64,000 nt of DNA. Origin: Chaetoderma sp. LZ-2023a (taxonomy: Eukaryota; Mollusca; Caudofoveata; Chaetodermatida; Chaetodermatidae). Position numbers and translations under genes: made by a program. Under the pieces are notes generated by a model, which was not told the DNA's origin, made no database searches, and worked only from the letters and a program-made list of their open reading frames with translations. Shown here one piece after another: positions 44,991 to 56,729 of this stretch (position 1 is the stretch's first letter; each line of letters begins with the position of its first letter). The stretch covers positions 89,362,996 to 89,426,995 of the forward strand of contig CM067373.1 in assembly GCA_034401795.1 (NCBI GenBank). The letters run 5' to 3'.

Positions 44991-47095
44991 GAACATAATC
45001 ATTAATAGATCACCTGGCCCGAAGAGCCACGTGAGCAATATGCCATGGCGGCCGGCCATCCGGCCGTTGTCTGTCCTTCAAATCTCATCTCGTTTATGAT
45101 TTGATCGATTTCAACCAAATTTGGCGGGAAAGATCCTATATGGTAGGCTCCAGAATTTCTATTCAGAATTTCGATTGGTCAATTTTTCTAGTGGCCATCT
45201 TGGATTTTCCAAAGATTTTCCGGAAATCATTTAAATCGCTACTCCTCCAATATAAATGTCCCTACTTCAACGAAACGTGGGTGGACTAATTCTATGCGAT
45301 AAGCTACAACGCTTCTAATGAGAATTTTGATTGGTCAATATTTCCGATGGCCATCTTGGGTTTTCTGAAAATTTCTGGAAATCATTTAAAAGGCTACTTA
45401 TTAACCACTTGACCGATTTCAAGCAAACTTGGTTGAGAAGATCCTAGAGGCGTATGCTTCGGAACATGTATACAGAATTTTGATTGGTCAATTATTCTGG
45501 TGGCCATCTTGAATTTACCCGAAAAATGGCGAGAAATTGTTTAATACACTACTCCTCATTAACAACTTGAGCATTTTCAATCAATCTTGGATGTAAGGGT
45601 TCTATGGTGGTAGGTTTCCGACCAGGTATACAGAATTTTGATTGGTCAATTTTTTTTGCTGCCATCTTGAATTTTCTGGAAAATGGCTGGAAATCGGTAA
45701 AAATGCTACTCATTAACTGCTTGGGCAATTTCAACCAGACTTGGCTGGAAGGATATTAGGCTGGTAGGTATCAGAATTTTTATACAGAATTGTGATTGGT
45801 CAATTTTTCCGGCCGCCATCTTGGATTTTCTGAAAATTTTGGTAAATCAATTAAAATGCTACTCATTAACCGCTTGGCCAATTTTTAACCAAACTCGGCT
45901 GGAAGTCCCCTAGGCTGGTACACTTCTGAATTGGTATAGACAATTTTACTGCTTCATTCTTTTTGTTGGCAGCCATCTTGGATTTTCCGAAAAACGGGAA
46001 ATCATTTGCAACACTATTTCTCATTAATCATTTGTTCCAGTGATGGTCTTGTTCTCGAAACTGACATCTCAGGAATTATTGTACGGAGCAGGCTGAAACT
46101 CATTACATTTCATCGATACCTAAGGGTGATTAAAGTTTGTTCAGTAGAATTTGTCCTTGATAAAACATGGTTGTCATAGACCAATGAAATCTAAGGTTCA
46201 ATCTGATCAATCTTGGGTTTTCTGAAAATCGTTTATAAGCCCACTTGTCCGATTTCAAGCAAACTCGGTTGGAAGTACCCTAGAGTGGTATGCTTCAGAA
46301 CTTGCATACAGAGTTTTGAAGGGGTTTTGAAGGGTCAATATTTTTGGTGGCCATCTTGAATTTTCCGACGAATGGTGGGAAATAATTTAAAACGCTACTC
46401 ATTAACTGCTTGGACAGTTTCAACCAGATTTGACTGGAAGGATACTAGACTGGTAGGTTTCAGAACTTGTATACAGAATTTTGATTGGTAAATTTTTCAG
46501 CCGGCTGTTTTGGATTTTTGGAAAATTGTGGGTAATCAGTTAAAAGGCTACTACTCATTAACTGCTTGAACAATTTCAAGCAAACATGGCTGAAAGGACC
46601 CTAGGGGTGTGTACTTCAGAGCATGTATGCAGAATTTTGATTGGTCAATTTGTTTGGTGGCATGATCTTAAATTTTCCGAACAACGGCTGAAAATTGTTT
46701 AAAAACTACTCATTAACTGCGTGGATGATTTCAATCGGACAAGACCCCTATGGTGGTAGAATTCAGAACATGTATACAGAATTTTGTGATAACCTATAGA
46801 AATTATATTCCGAATTTTGATAGGTTAATGTTTTGGTGGCCATCTTTGATTTTCTGAAAATTATCCGGAACAATTTTAAAATGGTACTCCTTAATCAACA
46901 GCCCGATTTCAAGAAAACTCTGGTCGTATGATTCGATGACGGAAGTCTTCAAAATGTCAAATAACAATCTGGAATGGTCTATTTTTTTGGTGGCCATCTT
47001 GAATTTTCCGAAAATTATCAATCATGTCTATTTAAATGCAAATGGTTCAAATGTTAATGGTCCAAGTGAGCGTCACATGCCCTTGGGCCTCTTGT
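44990..47095. repeat. tandem-core (pearl/HINE-like) element, long array
   Basis: Left end has a hairpin, ATCACCTGGCCCGAAGAGCC, then about twelve units of 150-160 bp, each with a TTTCAANCAAACTTGG-like start, GAATTTTGATTGGTCAATTT and GGCCATCTTGGATTTTC. The right end reads TTAATGGTCCAAGTGAGCG and then CCCTTGGGCCTCTTGT, a second short hairpin. A unique 175-bp segment starting GTTCCAGTGATGGTCTTG (46031-46206) sits inside the array, although in the next element it lies near the right end. Unique ends with a tandem core resemble bivalve pearl elements and Helentron-related HINEs; the family assignment is inference. Confidence 0.8.
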
Positions 47096-47352
47096 TTTGC
47101 AACTAATTTGACTTGGTGCTGTTTCTTCCTATAGCAGCAACAGCATGAAGTCAAATTAGTTTCAAGATATTCAACAGCATGTTTATTAAATAGTAAAGAC
47201 AGACAATTCATACAATGCTTAGTCCGTCATCAATTAAGCGTTCGTGACAAAACTTATCTACATCAATTGTGACGTCATTGATTATGACATCATCCTACAC
47301 GTCATGTAGTTGATTATGATGACATATGATGGATGAATAAACTGGATTCCTC
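47096..47352. mobile_element. MITE family B, half copy
   Basis: Begins inside the hairpin (ACTAATTTGACTTGGTGCTG) and runs through GTGACGTCATTGATTATGAC to the GGATGAATAAACTGGA end. It directly follows the tandem-core element. Confidence 0.7.
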
Positions 47353-47466
47353 TGTTGTATAGCAGTATGTGTGACTCCTAGTGTGTGAATAGTTCATTAA
47401 TTATGTTATCACATAATTACTTAATATGTAAACACTTTAGTATCTAAATACATTTATAATACAGTA

Positions 47467-47872
47467 CAAAGGACCTTTCCATTTTTAGCTATGCCCCGCC
47501 CATCACTAGCTAAGCTCCACCCACACCTCGCCGTGTTTGGATTGATCGATCCCCGAATGCCCTAGCTATCAATTTCCTGAAAACTATACAGGGAAGCTGT
47601 TGAATATTTTGTAACTAATTAGACTGGGTGCTGTTGCTGCCATAGGCAGCAACAGCGCCCAGTCAAATTAGTTTCAAAATATTCAACAGAATATTTATTA
47701 AATAGTAAATAGCAAACAATTTGTACAACAGCCCATAGACCGTCTTCAAATATGCATTCGTGGCGTACTTATCGACATCATTCATGACGTCATTCATTAT
47801 GATGTCATTGCACACATCACGCAGTTCATTATGACGTCATATGATGGGTGGGTACTCTGGAAAGGACCATTC
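47467..47872. mobile_element. MITE family B, full-length copy
   Basis: About 405 bp with tips CAAAGGACCTTTCC and GGAAAGGACCATTC (imperfect inverted repeats). Central near-perfect palindrome around GCTGTTGCTGCCATAGGCAG with arms ending in GAATATTTTG/CAAAATATTC. Two TGACGTCAT motifs lie in the right part. No coding frame. Confidence 0.8.
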
Positions 47873-48517
47873 AGTTTCCAATTGAATTCGGGATGGTCAC
47901 AAGATACTACTTCCTTAACGCCACATGAGCACTTCTTTCACCATATGTCTTCATGAAGCATCATTATCTGGTTTGAAATTGTATGTGGTCTGTCTCCGGT
48001 AATGGTAACAATACATACCTTCAGAGATGTCATATTACTACTCATAGAGATGTATTATTATCGTCAGGCGATACAAATAATACCGGAAATTTATTTATAT
48101 TTTCAATAAAAGTGCTTTGCATTTATATTTAAGATGCCTGTACAGCAATTTGATGAAAGTGCATTTGCTTTGTACCGCTTCCTTGTTAGGCATATGTATT
48201 TACAGTTTTGCCCATTCCAGACCAAACCGCTTAAAGGTGCTTTATATAATTAAAAATAAGCTCTTCAGAATATATATGTCTTTAATAGCGATTTGAAATA
48301 CATGACAATTTGTAATGTCCAATGGAAGACTTATGTGTTAGGTCCTGTATGTGAGAATGCATTATCTGCAATAGTTAACTTTGACAGTTGACACATAGTA
48401 GTTGTGTGCGCGATCTAAGTGATCTAGGCACTGTTCTTTGTACAAGGAATTATCTTAAGTAGGGTGAGGCTAAATTAGCTAGAGATTTGAGCACTCACTA
48501 TTTATCCTTTAGTATTA
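47873..48517. other. gene-free stretch
   Basis: AT-rich; no exon, RNA gene or recognised element. Confidence 0.4.
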
Positions 48518-49940
48518 TTAGCTCACCTGGCCCTCGTCCATCAAATCACATCGCCTCATTTATGCTTTGACCGATTTCAGCCAAATTTGTCTGGAAGGAT
48601 CCTATGATGGTAGGCTCCAGGAGTTCTATTCAGAATTTTGATTGGTCAATTTTTTTTTTGTCCATCTTGGATTTTCCAAAAAAAATTTCCTGAAATCATT
48701 TAAAACGCTACTCCAATATAAATGGTCCAACTTCAACGAAACTTGCCCCTGGTAGGCTTCAAGGTTTCTAACGAGAATTTATATTGGTCAATATTTCCAG
48801 TGACCATCTTGGATTTTCACAAAATTCTGGAAATCAGTTAAAAGCCTACTCCTCTTCAACCACTTGACCGATTTCAAGCAAACTTGTTTGGGAAAACGCT
48901 AGAGTGTTATGCTTCAGAACTTGTATACAGGATTTGTTTGGTCTATTTTTTCGGCCGCCAAAGAAATGGTGGGACATCATTTAATACACCACTCCTCATT
49001 AACTGCTTGGCAATTTCAACCAGACTTGGTTGAAAGGATACTATGGTGGTAGGCTTCAGAATTTGTGTTTTTGATTGGTCAATTTTTCTGGCAGCCATCT
49101 TGGATTTTCTGAGGATTTCAAGAAATCAGTTAAAACCCTAATCCTCATTAACCGCTTATCCAATTTCAAGCAAACTCTGCTGGAAAGACCCTAGAGTGGT
49201 ATGCTTCAGAACATGTATACAGAATTTTGATTAGTTTATTTTTTGGCAGCCATCTCAAATTTTCTGGAAAATGGCGGGAAATCGGTTAAAATGTTACTCT
49301 TCATTAACCGCTTGGCCGATTTCAAGCAAACTCAACTGGAGTGGTATGCTTCAGAACTTGTATACAGGATTTTGATTGGTAAATTTTTGTACCCACCATC
49401 TTTGATTTTCTGAAAATTTTGGGAAATCATTTAAAAGCCTATTCCTCATTAACAACTTGGCCAATTTAAATCAAACTTGGCTGCTAGTACGCTTCGGAAA
49501 TGATATACAAAACTTGACTGCTTCATTCTTTTTCGGTAGCCATCTTCGATTTTCCTAAACATGGCAGGAAATCGTTTACAATGCTATTCCTGTGTTCCAG
49601 TGACTGTCTTGTTCTCGAAACTGGCATTTCAGGAATTGCTGTACGGAGCAGGCTGAAACTCATTATATTTAATTTCATCGATACCTAAGGGTGATTAAAG
49701 TTTGTTCAAGAGAATTTGTTCCTTGATAAAACATGGTTGTCATGGACCAATCTAGGGTCCAATCTGATTGTGTGGTCAGCATCCATCATTAATTTGCCGC
49801 TAAATATCATTTCTACTGAATTCCAATTCTTTTATTTTATCCCTTTTTACTGCTGGATTTAAAGTATTATGTCTATTCAAATGCTTTAGATCAAAGGCTA
49901 ATGGTCCAGGTGAACGTTAAGGCCCTTGGGCCTCTTGTCA
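48518..49940. repeat. tandem-core (pearl/HINE-like) element, second array
   Basis: Left end AGCTCACCTGGCCCTCGTCC; about seven core units of the same kind as the previous array; then the unique segment GTTCCAGTGACTGTCTTG (49603-49770); and the right end GGTCCAGGTGAACGTTAAGG with CCCTTGGGCCTCTTGT. Clearly the same family as 44990-47095, with the standard order of parts. Confidence 0.82.
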
Positions 49941-50269
49941 CATCAAATATCTATTCCGTATATTGCCTAAAATATATTGGGACTAACTAACGAATTATAT
50001 TATACAAGCTGGGAACAACGGAGTAGCCATGAAAACAGTATCAACTGAACACTACATTTAGTGAAATAATTTATCATTGATTGAATTACTGTAGACCAAA
50101 ATACTATTTTTACTAAAAATATGAGCGCTATTCAAAGAAGTTATATGCTTCGTGGTTTAAAAATGAAAGAATGCGGAAAAGCATTTTGTCTAGAAGTAAT
50201 CAAGAAAATAGCAGCAGCAATGGGCATGAATTAAATCTAAACCTGCTGCCAGGTTCGGGGTAGTATTTA
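49941..50269. other. gene-free stretch
   Basis: Nothing recognisable. Confidence 0.4.
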
Positions 50270-50470
50270 CAATGGACCTTTCCAGTTTATCCATCAATCA
50301 TGATAGCATAATCAACTATGTAATGTAAGATGATGGCATTATCAATGACATCATGAATAACGTAGATAAGTATGTCACGAATGCATTGTATGAATTGTAT
50401 GGCTTTAGTATTTAATAAACATGCTGCTGAATATTTTGAAACTAGTTTGACTGGGCATGACAACAACAGC
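50270..50470. mobile_element. MITE family B, left half
   Basis: Starts CAATGGACCTTTCCAG and ends in the hairpin (ACTAGTTTGACTGGGCATGA), where a CT/CCCT microsatellite (50472-50520) replaces the rest. Confidence 0.75.
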
Positions 50471-50471
50471 A

Positions 50472-50520
50472 CTCTCTCTCTCCCCCTCCCTCCCTCCCTC
50501 CCTCTCTCTCTCTCCTCTCT
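50472..50520. repeat. CT/CCCT microsatellite
   Basis: Runs of CTCTCTC and CCCTCCCTCC. Confidence 0.9.
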
Positions 50521-50778
50521 CGCATCTTGAGCTCTTCATCAAGGGTCTTATTTACCAATTTACCAATATGAGCTTGCTTGTTGAGATGATTTGTTTCATC
50601 ATTTGGCTTATGTGGTTAGTCTCCAATTTCAGCAGCTAAATTTCTTGTGACATTCACCAATTTTCGTTTCAAGATCCTTAACCTGGGCCTTATCTGCTTT
50701 AATTTCCACTGTCATTTCAATGTTTGCAACCTTTTCCTCAATCATAGTATAATATGCTTGCATGCATTCCTCATTTTT

Positions 50779-52095
50779 TACCTCGCCAAAAAAATTGGTG
50801 GTGTATTATGTAATGGTGCAGTGCATTATGTAATGGTGCGGTTCTGCCAGGCGGGCGGACAGCAGAGTGGTTTCTGGATGATAACTCCATTACCTTTTAT
50901 CGGATCGCTTTGAAACTTGATAAGATGGTTGGACTAGGGGTGGGGAAGAAACGTCTCGAAATTGATGATGATCCGAAATCCAAGATGGTCGCCAGACATC
51001 TTGAAAATTGGTTTCTGGATGATAACTCTCTTACCTCTTATCGGATTGCTTTGAAACTTAATAGAGTTGTTGGATTAGGTCTGGGGAAGAAACCTATCGA
51101 AATTGACAATGATCCAAAATCCAAGATGACCGCCAGCCAATGGTGGCCATCTTGAAAATTGGTTTCCGGATGATAACTCTGTTACTGTTTATCAGATCGC
51201 TTTGAAACTTTATACGGTGATTGGACTACGTCAAGGGAAGAAACCTATCGAAAGTGACGATGAGCCGAAATCCAAGATGGCCACCAACCAAGTGTGGCCA
51301 TCTTGAAAAGTAGTTTCCAGATGATAACACTGTTACTGTTTATCGGGATCACTTTGAAACTTCATAGAACTAGGGCTGGGGAAGAAACCTATCGAAATTG
51401 ATGATGATCCAAAATCCACGATAACCGCCAGCCAAGTGCGGCCATCTTGAAAAGTGGTTTCCGGATGATAACTCTGTTACCGTTTGTTTATTGAATCACT
51501 GAAACTGCATAGAGTGGTTGGACTATCGCTGGGGAAGAAACCTATCGAAATCGTCAATGATCCGAAATCTAAGATGGCCACCGGTGGACATCTTGAAAAT
51601 TAGTTTTCAGATGATAACTCCGTTACCATATATCTGATCGCTTTGAAACTTCAGAGGGTGGTTGGACTTGATCTGGAGAAGAACTCAGTCGAAATTGATA
51701 ATGGTCTGAAATTCAAGATGACCGCCAGCCACCTACGGCCATCTTGAAAATTGCTTTCCAGATGATAACTCTGTTCTCATTTATCGGATTGTTTTGAACC
51801 TTCATAGGGTGGATGGAAAAACAAATATGGTGAAGTATATCTAAAAAATATGGTGAAGAAACTTATCGAAATTTACGAAATACCTCAAATCCAATGAAAA
51901 TCTAAGATGGCCACCGGTGGACATCTTGAAAATTGGTTTCCAGGCCATAAATCCTTGACCGTTTAACGGATCGCTTTGACACTACATAGGATGATGTGTC
52001 TGGGTTTGAGGAAGAAATAAACATTTTCTAATAGCTCTCGATCATTCAGTGGTTTGTCATCATGGCGGGGTATTATGCGCCATTTGCAGAGCTCT
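50779..52095. repeat. tandem-core element, family 3
   Basis: About eight units of 140-150 bp with GGATGATAACTCTGTTACC, TATCGGATCGCTTTGAAACT, GGGGAAGAAACCTATCGAAA and AAATCCAAGATGGCC. Flanked by ACCTCGCC... and GGTGTATTATG at the left and GGCGGGGTATTATGCGCC at the right. Same design as the other tandem-core elements with different sequence. Confidence 0.75.
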
Positions 52096-52099
52096 TGCT

Positions 52100-52905
52100 A
52101 CTTAGTAGATGGGTACCTGTCGGGATAAGGAAACACCCATGCATATAAGAACCACGTCATTCTGTCCTAGTTTCCTAATATTATAGGTCAAAGGTTAATT
52201 TCCCCCATTAGAATCAATAGTAAATTATTCAGTCCAGATTTTCTGCTATCTTTTGAGCGACTTATCCGAAATCTGATCAAATTGTTTCTATAAGCATTTA
52301 ATATATCATTTAATATATGCATTATGAAGATTAGATGGATTCCCACCACTTTGCCAATTTTCTGTGGTATTGGACCCAATAATAGAAAGAGGCGATGTCA
52401 TGTTTCATCATAATTATTTATAAATATCGATTTCTAACTTTTTGGTTTAGTACCCTTGGGCATAGGCTAACTAACACCCATATAAGAACTAGGTCAATCT
52501 CACCTAATTTCTTAAGAGTATAGGTCAAAAGTTAACCCTATTAGACCTCCACCCCACACACACACCCACACGCAGAGACGCTCGACGTCACTGTGCCCCA
52601 TACACTCCCTATATAGATACACCGCTTGTGCTGTGTTCATTTTGAAGATTGACTGGTTGTAAGCTGAACATTATTGACTGTTGGCAACATTTTAAAAGCA
52701 AAATTGTTTTCAGAGATTTCTAACGTCATGATGAGAACTTTTCAACACCAACCGATCAATTATCTAGCCAACGCGATCTATCAAAGATTTCAGTGGTATG
52801 CATAGCCGGGTAGAGGTTATGTTTGAAGCAGATGCTTATGTTGTGGTAAATTATGTACAGCAGACGACATTACAGTTCGACTGCATGACTGTGTATTAGA
52901 CAGTT
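52100..52905. other. gene-free stretch
   Basis: No exon or element recognised. Two spaced segments share a TATAGGTCAAAGGTTAA-like block (52182 and 52511), a hint of an old duplication. Confidence 0.4.
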
Positions 52906-52908
52906 GTT

Positions 52909-53307
52909 CAGTGGACCTTTCCAAGTTTATCCATCCATCATATGACGTCATAATCAACTACATGACGTGTATGATGATGTCATAATCATGACATCATGAA
53001 TGACTCGATATAGTCAGTCTTTAATGCTTAATAGCCCGACACAGTGGGCGAATTGTATGTCTTTACCATTTAATAAGTAATCTGTTGAATATTTTGATGA
53101 AACTAATTTACTGGGCGTTGTTGCTGCCATAGGCAGCAACAGCACCCAGTCAAAATAGTTTCAAAATATTTACCAGCTTACACGTATAGTTTTCTGGAAA
53201 TTGATAGTCTGGGAGTTCAAAGATTGATCAACCCCAACACGGACGAGGTATGGGTGGAACTTAGATAGAGATGGGTGGGGCATAGCTAGAACTGGAAAGA
53301 TCCATTG
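52909..53307. mobile_element. MITE family B, full-length copy
   Basis: About 399 bp. Starts CAGTGGACCTTTCC and ends GGAAAGATCCATTG, inverted tips with two mismatches. Contains ATATGACGTCATAATC and the central palindrome around GTTGCTGCCATAGGCAGCAA. No convincing target duplication was found. Confidence 0.82.
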
Positions 53308-53660
53308 TAGTCAAATCTACTTGTTTAACGAAGTTTTATTCAGATACTATATTTATAACAATTCATTGCTATAAATTTCCGTTAAGTACACGATTTTGAA
53401 AAGCAATTTTATTGAAAACTGTCTGCTGCAGTGAGGGTACAATCAGTGTTACACATATATTCTGTCATGAACACCTCATGTTTATATAGCTACATTAGAT
53501 TTATACTGTCTATGGATTCAGGAAAAAAACCCGTTTAAGCCTCGTTTTATACTTTTTTCACTGATAATCTGTTTATAGTGTACGGAGAACAGTGGGAATC
53601 TGTATGTACCATGCAGCAAGTTCTCTGGCATACGTCATGACATGGCAGTTGGTGTAGTAA
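53308..53660. other. gene-free stretch
   Basis: Nothing recognisable. Confidence 0.4.
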
Positions 53661-54700
53661 AGGGGCCTGCTGTGTGCTATTGTTATGCAAATGAGCTCTT
53701 GACCTATTTAAATACTGCGTTCTGATTGGTTGTTATGAATGAGTGGGTGGAGGTTATTGTTATATATGAGCGGGTGTGCACTATTGTTCTAAATGAGCGG
53801 GTGGACGCTGTGCGCTATTGTTCTAAATGTCCGGCTAAACGCTATTGTCTGTTCTGACATATGCGTGTTAATGCATAGATTAATGTGGGTTTTTTAATAG
53901 GTATTGACATGCGTTCATAATGATGAGCGTGTTCTGGCTGATCGTGTTTAACATATTAATTAGGTGGGCGGTGTTCCCCCCCCCCCCCCCCCCCCTCGTG
54001 GTTAAAGATATTTTTGAAACTAAGTGGCTTCCTCTGTCATCGAACATGACTTTTGAATAATGGCATGAGCAATGATCACATATGAATTGCAGGTGACCAG
54101 CTGGGCGCTATTGTTTTCTTGTCAAAATGATTAATATTTGACCCTATCTCGGCCAATCAGGATTTAGAACAATAGCGTCCAGTGGCCACCTGAATGAACA
54201 ATAGCGCCCAGCCGTGTCATTTAGAATGATAGCGTGTTGCCTTATGGACAATAGCGCACAGCTGGTTGGTATCTGTTGAATATTTTGAAACTAGCACGAA
54301 TTGAAACTTCCTATGTTAAATTAGTGTCAGAAAATATTCGCTTAAACTACTATTGCACCATGATTTAGGTTTGAAAAAAATAAAAATGTTAAAATATTAT
54401 ATCTGATGAATATTTTGAAACCAGCGCGAATTGTAACTTCCTATGTCAAATTAGTATTAAAAAATATTCGCTTAAACTACCACCGTGCCACGAATTAGTT
54501 TTGAAAAAAAATCAGAAAATAACATTTTATGACTTGTATGTTATACGGCATTAAATTGTGACATTTGACCAATCAGGATTTAGAACAATAGCGGCCAGCG
54601 GCCACCTGCATGAGCAATAGCGCACAGCCAGTCATTTAGAACAATAGCGTCCAGCGCCCATTTATGCGCAATAGCGCACAGCCTACACTAGTTCTGATTC
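53660..54700. repeat. block of iterated CTATTG/CAATAG motifs
   Basis: Thirteen copies of a GCGCTATTG-like motif. The first five (53677-54113) read CTATTG and the last eight (54163-54676) read CAATAG, so the orientation flips near 54135. The fuller unit is CATTTAGAACAATAGCG plus CNCAGC. Four units at 54586, 54615, 54642 and 54669 are 27-29 bp apart. Segments 54140-54245 and 54555-54655 are about 410-bp-spaced direct repeats. CCAAT boxes occur at both copies. Poly-C lies at about 53979-53995. No known family recognised. Confidence 0.8.
54258..54535. repeat. tandem duplication of about 135 bp
   Basis: Two units each contain GAATATTTTGAAAC, AACTTCCTATGT and AATATTCGCTTAAACTAC, starting near 54263 and 54403. 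The unit shares GAATATTTTGAAAC with MITE family B. Confidence 0.8.
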
Positions 54701-55022
54701 GTGCCGATTGTGTATGACATCATGGTTTACGAGCGACACTGATGTAATATGCGATACTGCTAGTTATATGTTGTGCTCCTGTGCATGTGCATGCGTGCGC
54801 ATGTGTATAAACATGATTTCATTCCATTAGTATACGTGTACGCACCAGTATAAGGGTGAGGGGTGGTGATCAAATAGTATTTCTTTTTTTTTATTGACAC
54901 ATCGAATGCAAAATAAGAAAATGCAATAATAAACTAAATTAATGACAACATTTAATGACATCAATTATTCTATAAATATGTGAGAAACAATAATTATTAT
55001 TATTAATTAACAATTGGTTTTT

Positions 55023-55451
55023 TCACATCTTTTCTGTCATTCTTAGAGTTAAACATTTCACTTCCGCATCGTTTCTGTCATGGTTTCTTAGCGTCCATAG
55101 TATATGCTTCATGTCTACACCTCTCGAACGATAATATAAGAAATATAGACAATAATATCTGCATGTTGTCATCAGTGCCGGTTGAATACATTCAGTATTA
55201 TAGGAATAAATATGCGCATGATGCCCATTGCGTACATTTGGTATCATTCTTCTGTCCGAAGGGCGTCTTCCATAAGGGTCAAAGTATTCTGCTTTTCCAC
55301 TTGATGTGTAATAAACCGCGACCCAGTGCTGTCCGCCTTTATTACTAGGATGCATGTTTATCACTAATGAAGATGGATGATATTTAATATGAACGGGTAC
55401 ATTGTCAATTGGAAAAAACTCTGAGGAAATCGTCACGCATTTTGTCATCAC
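55023..55451 (-). pseudogene. Polinton cysteine protease (fossil part)
   Basis: Resembles the adenovirus-type maturation protease (PRO) that Polintons use to process virion proteins. Visible motifs: GGQHWVAVYY with the catalytic-type His region, EYFDPYGRRP with the Asp region, and TTCRYYCLYFLYYRSRG at the Cys region. It lies next to the capsid genes, as usual. Assignment rests on motif order. Part of a broken element. Confidence 0.85.
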
Positions 55452-55574
55452 CGAATAATAGATGCTCTATTTCAAATGTATTCAGCATTTTTTAATAATC
55501 TGTTAATACTTTAAGTCTGATCCGATTTCTATCGTATTATCAAATTCAGCATAGCAAATCACGTTTGTGCTTCG

Positions 55575-56645
55575 CTAAAATGGAAGATGACTTAACGATC
55601 CAGTACGTATATGGTATCGGTGCTCTGAATCAGCTAAATCAGGAGTAAAATCCCATGCAAATAGTGTCGTGCCATATCTGAAGTGGGCTTTATCAATCGG
55701 GTACCTGCGGTCAATAAATAGCGCTCCAGTACCACTGAACAGCGAAAAGTAGGCATCGGAATAAATGTCGTCACTAAATGATGGGCGTATTGGCGATGTC
55801 ACATCTTCCCCATTAATACAGCATGTAGCATAAGTAGTTTTATTATAAAACCTGAATGGGTTTTTAGTAACACCGCCATTATAAGCGTCATTTGGTACAA
55901 AACCGAATAATACTCTTGTAGGACGCTGTCCGATAAATATATTATCTCTATCCACGCTCATAACTCCACTCGGTACCATAAAGGTTTTACATACAACATG
56001 ACGAATAGGGTATTTAGCACTTGTCTTTCTCAGAGTAACCGCATGTGATACAAGCAGATCAGAGGATGGTATAACTTTATGTATAAATAAGTTAGACATA
56101 ATGGCGAAGGTATCTTTACACCGCTGCAGGAATTCTTTCAAATCAACGGATCCGATCAGAAATTGATCCTGCACAAATAGATCAGTGTGTATGTGCCCAA
56201 TTAATTGCACTGTCTTACTTTCAGCCATCATTTTTCTGCGTGCTTGAAATACTAAGTATCGGCGACATGATCAAATTCACCAGCATCGTCCATTCGCCAT
56301 CCAGCAAGTTGGAGATGCGAGGATGCGGCATCGCTTCCATAATTAAGCAATGTTTCAAAATAAGCCCAATAAGTGTAATTTTCATTAGAGTCACTGAAAC
56401 GTTTTCTATTAAAAAAAACATCCACTTGTGAGAACATCGTAGGAAGGAGATTATTCACAGGACCCATCTTTTCATCAACTGCGAGCCGTGTCTCAGTACC
56501 TACTGCATCTAGCTTTACTAACTTAACTTTAATCGAGATGTAAGACTGGGTAAGATTTAAATATCTATCCAAAGAGCTGCTGATGTAAAACTTGATCATC
56601 CAGAATCTGATAAGCTTGATACAGATTGAATCTGTTCCCATTTTG
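55575..56645 (-). pseudogene. Polinton major capsid protein region (fossil part)
   Basis: Matches the Polinton double jelly-roll major capsid protein in wording and position: an N-terminal part with VDEKMGPVNNLLPTMFSQVD and FNRKRFSDSN, a middle with AESKTVQLIGHIHTDLF and FLIGSVDLKEFLQR, and a C-terminal part with FIGQRPTRVLFGFVPNDAYN and RYPIDKAHFRYGTTLFAWDF. It lies between the protease and the small virion protein. Part of a broken element. Confidence 0.85.
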
Positions 56646-56729
56646 CTGACTCCAACGACATTACCACGGGGCGTATCTGAAAAATGTCCAACTCTCCTTG
56701 AACACTCACATGCATGACTAAGTTCCAGG

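Noticed and set aside
44990-52095. Arrays of regular repeats considered as CRISPR-like
   Set aside because: Units of 140-160 bp diverge throughout and have no constant-repeat/unique-spacer pattern, and the genome is animal.
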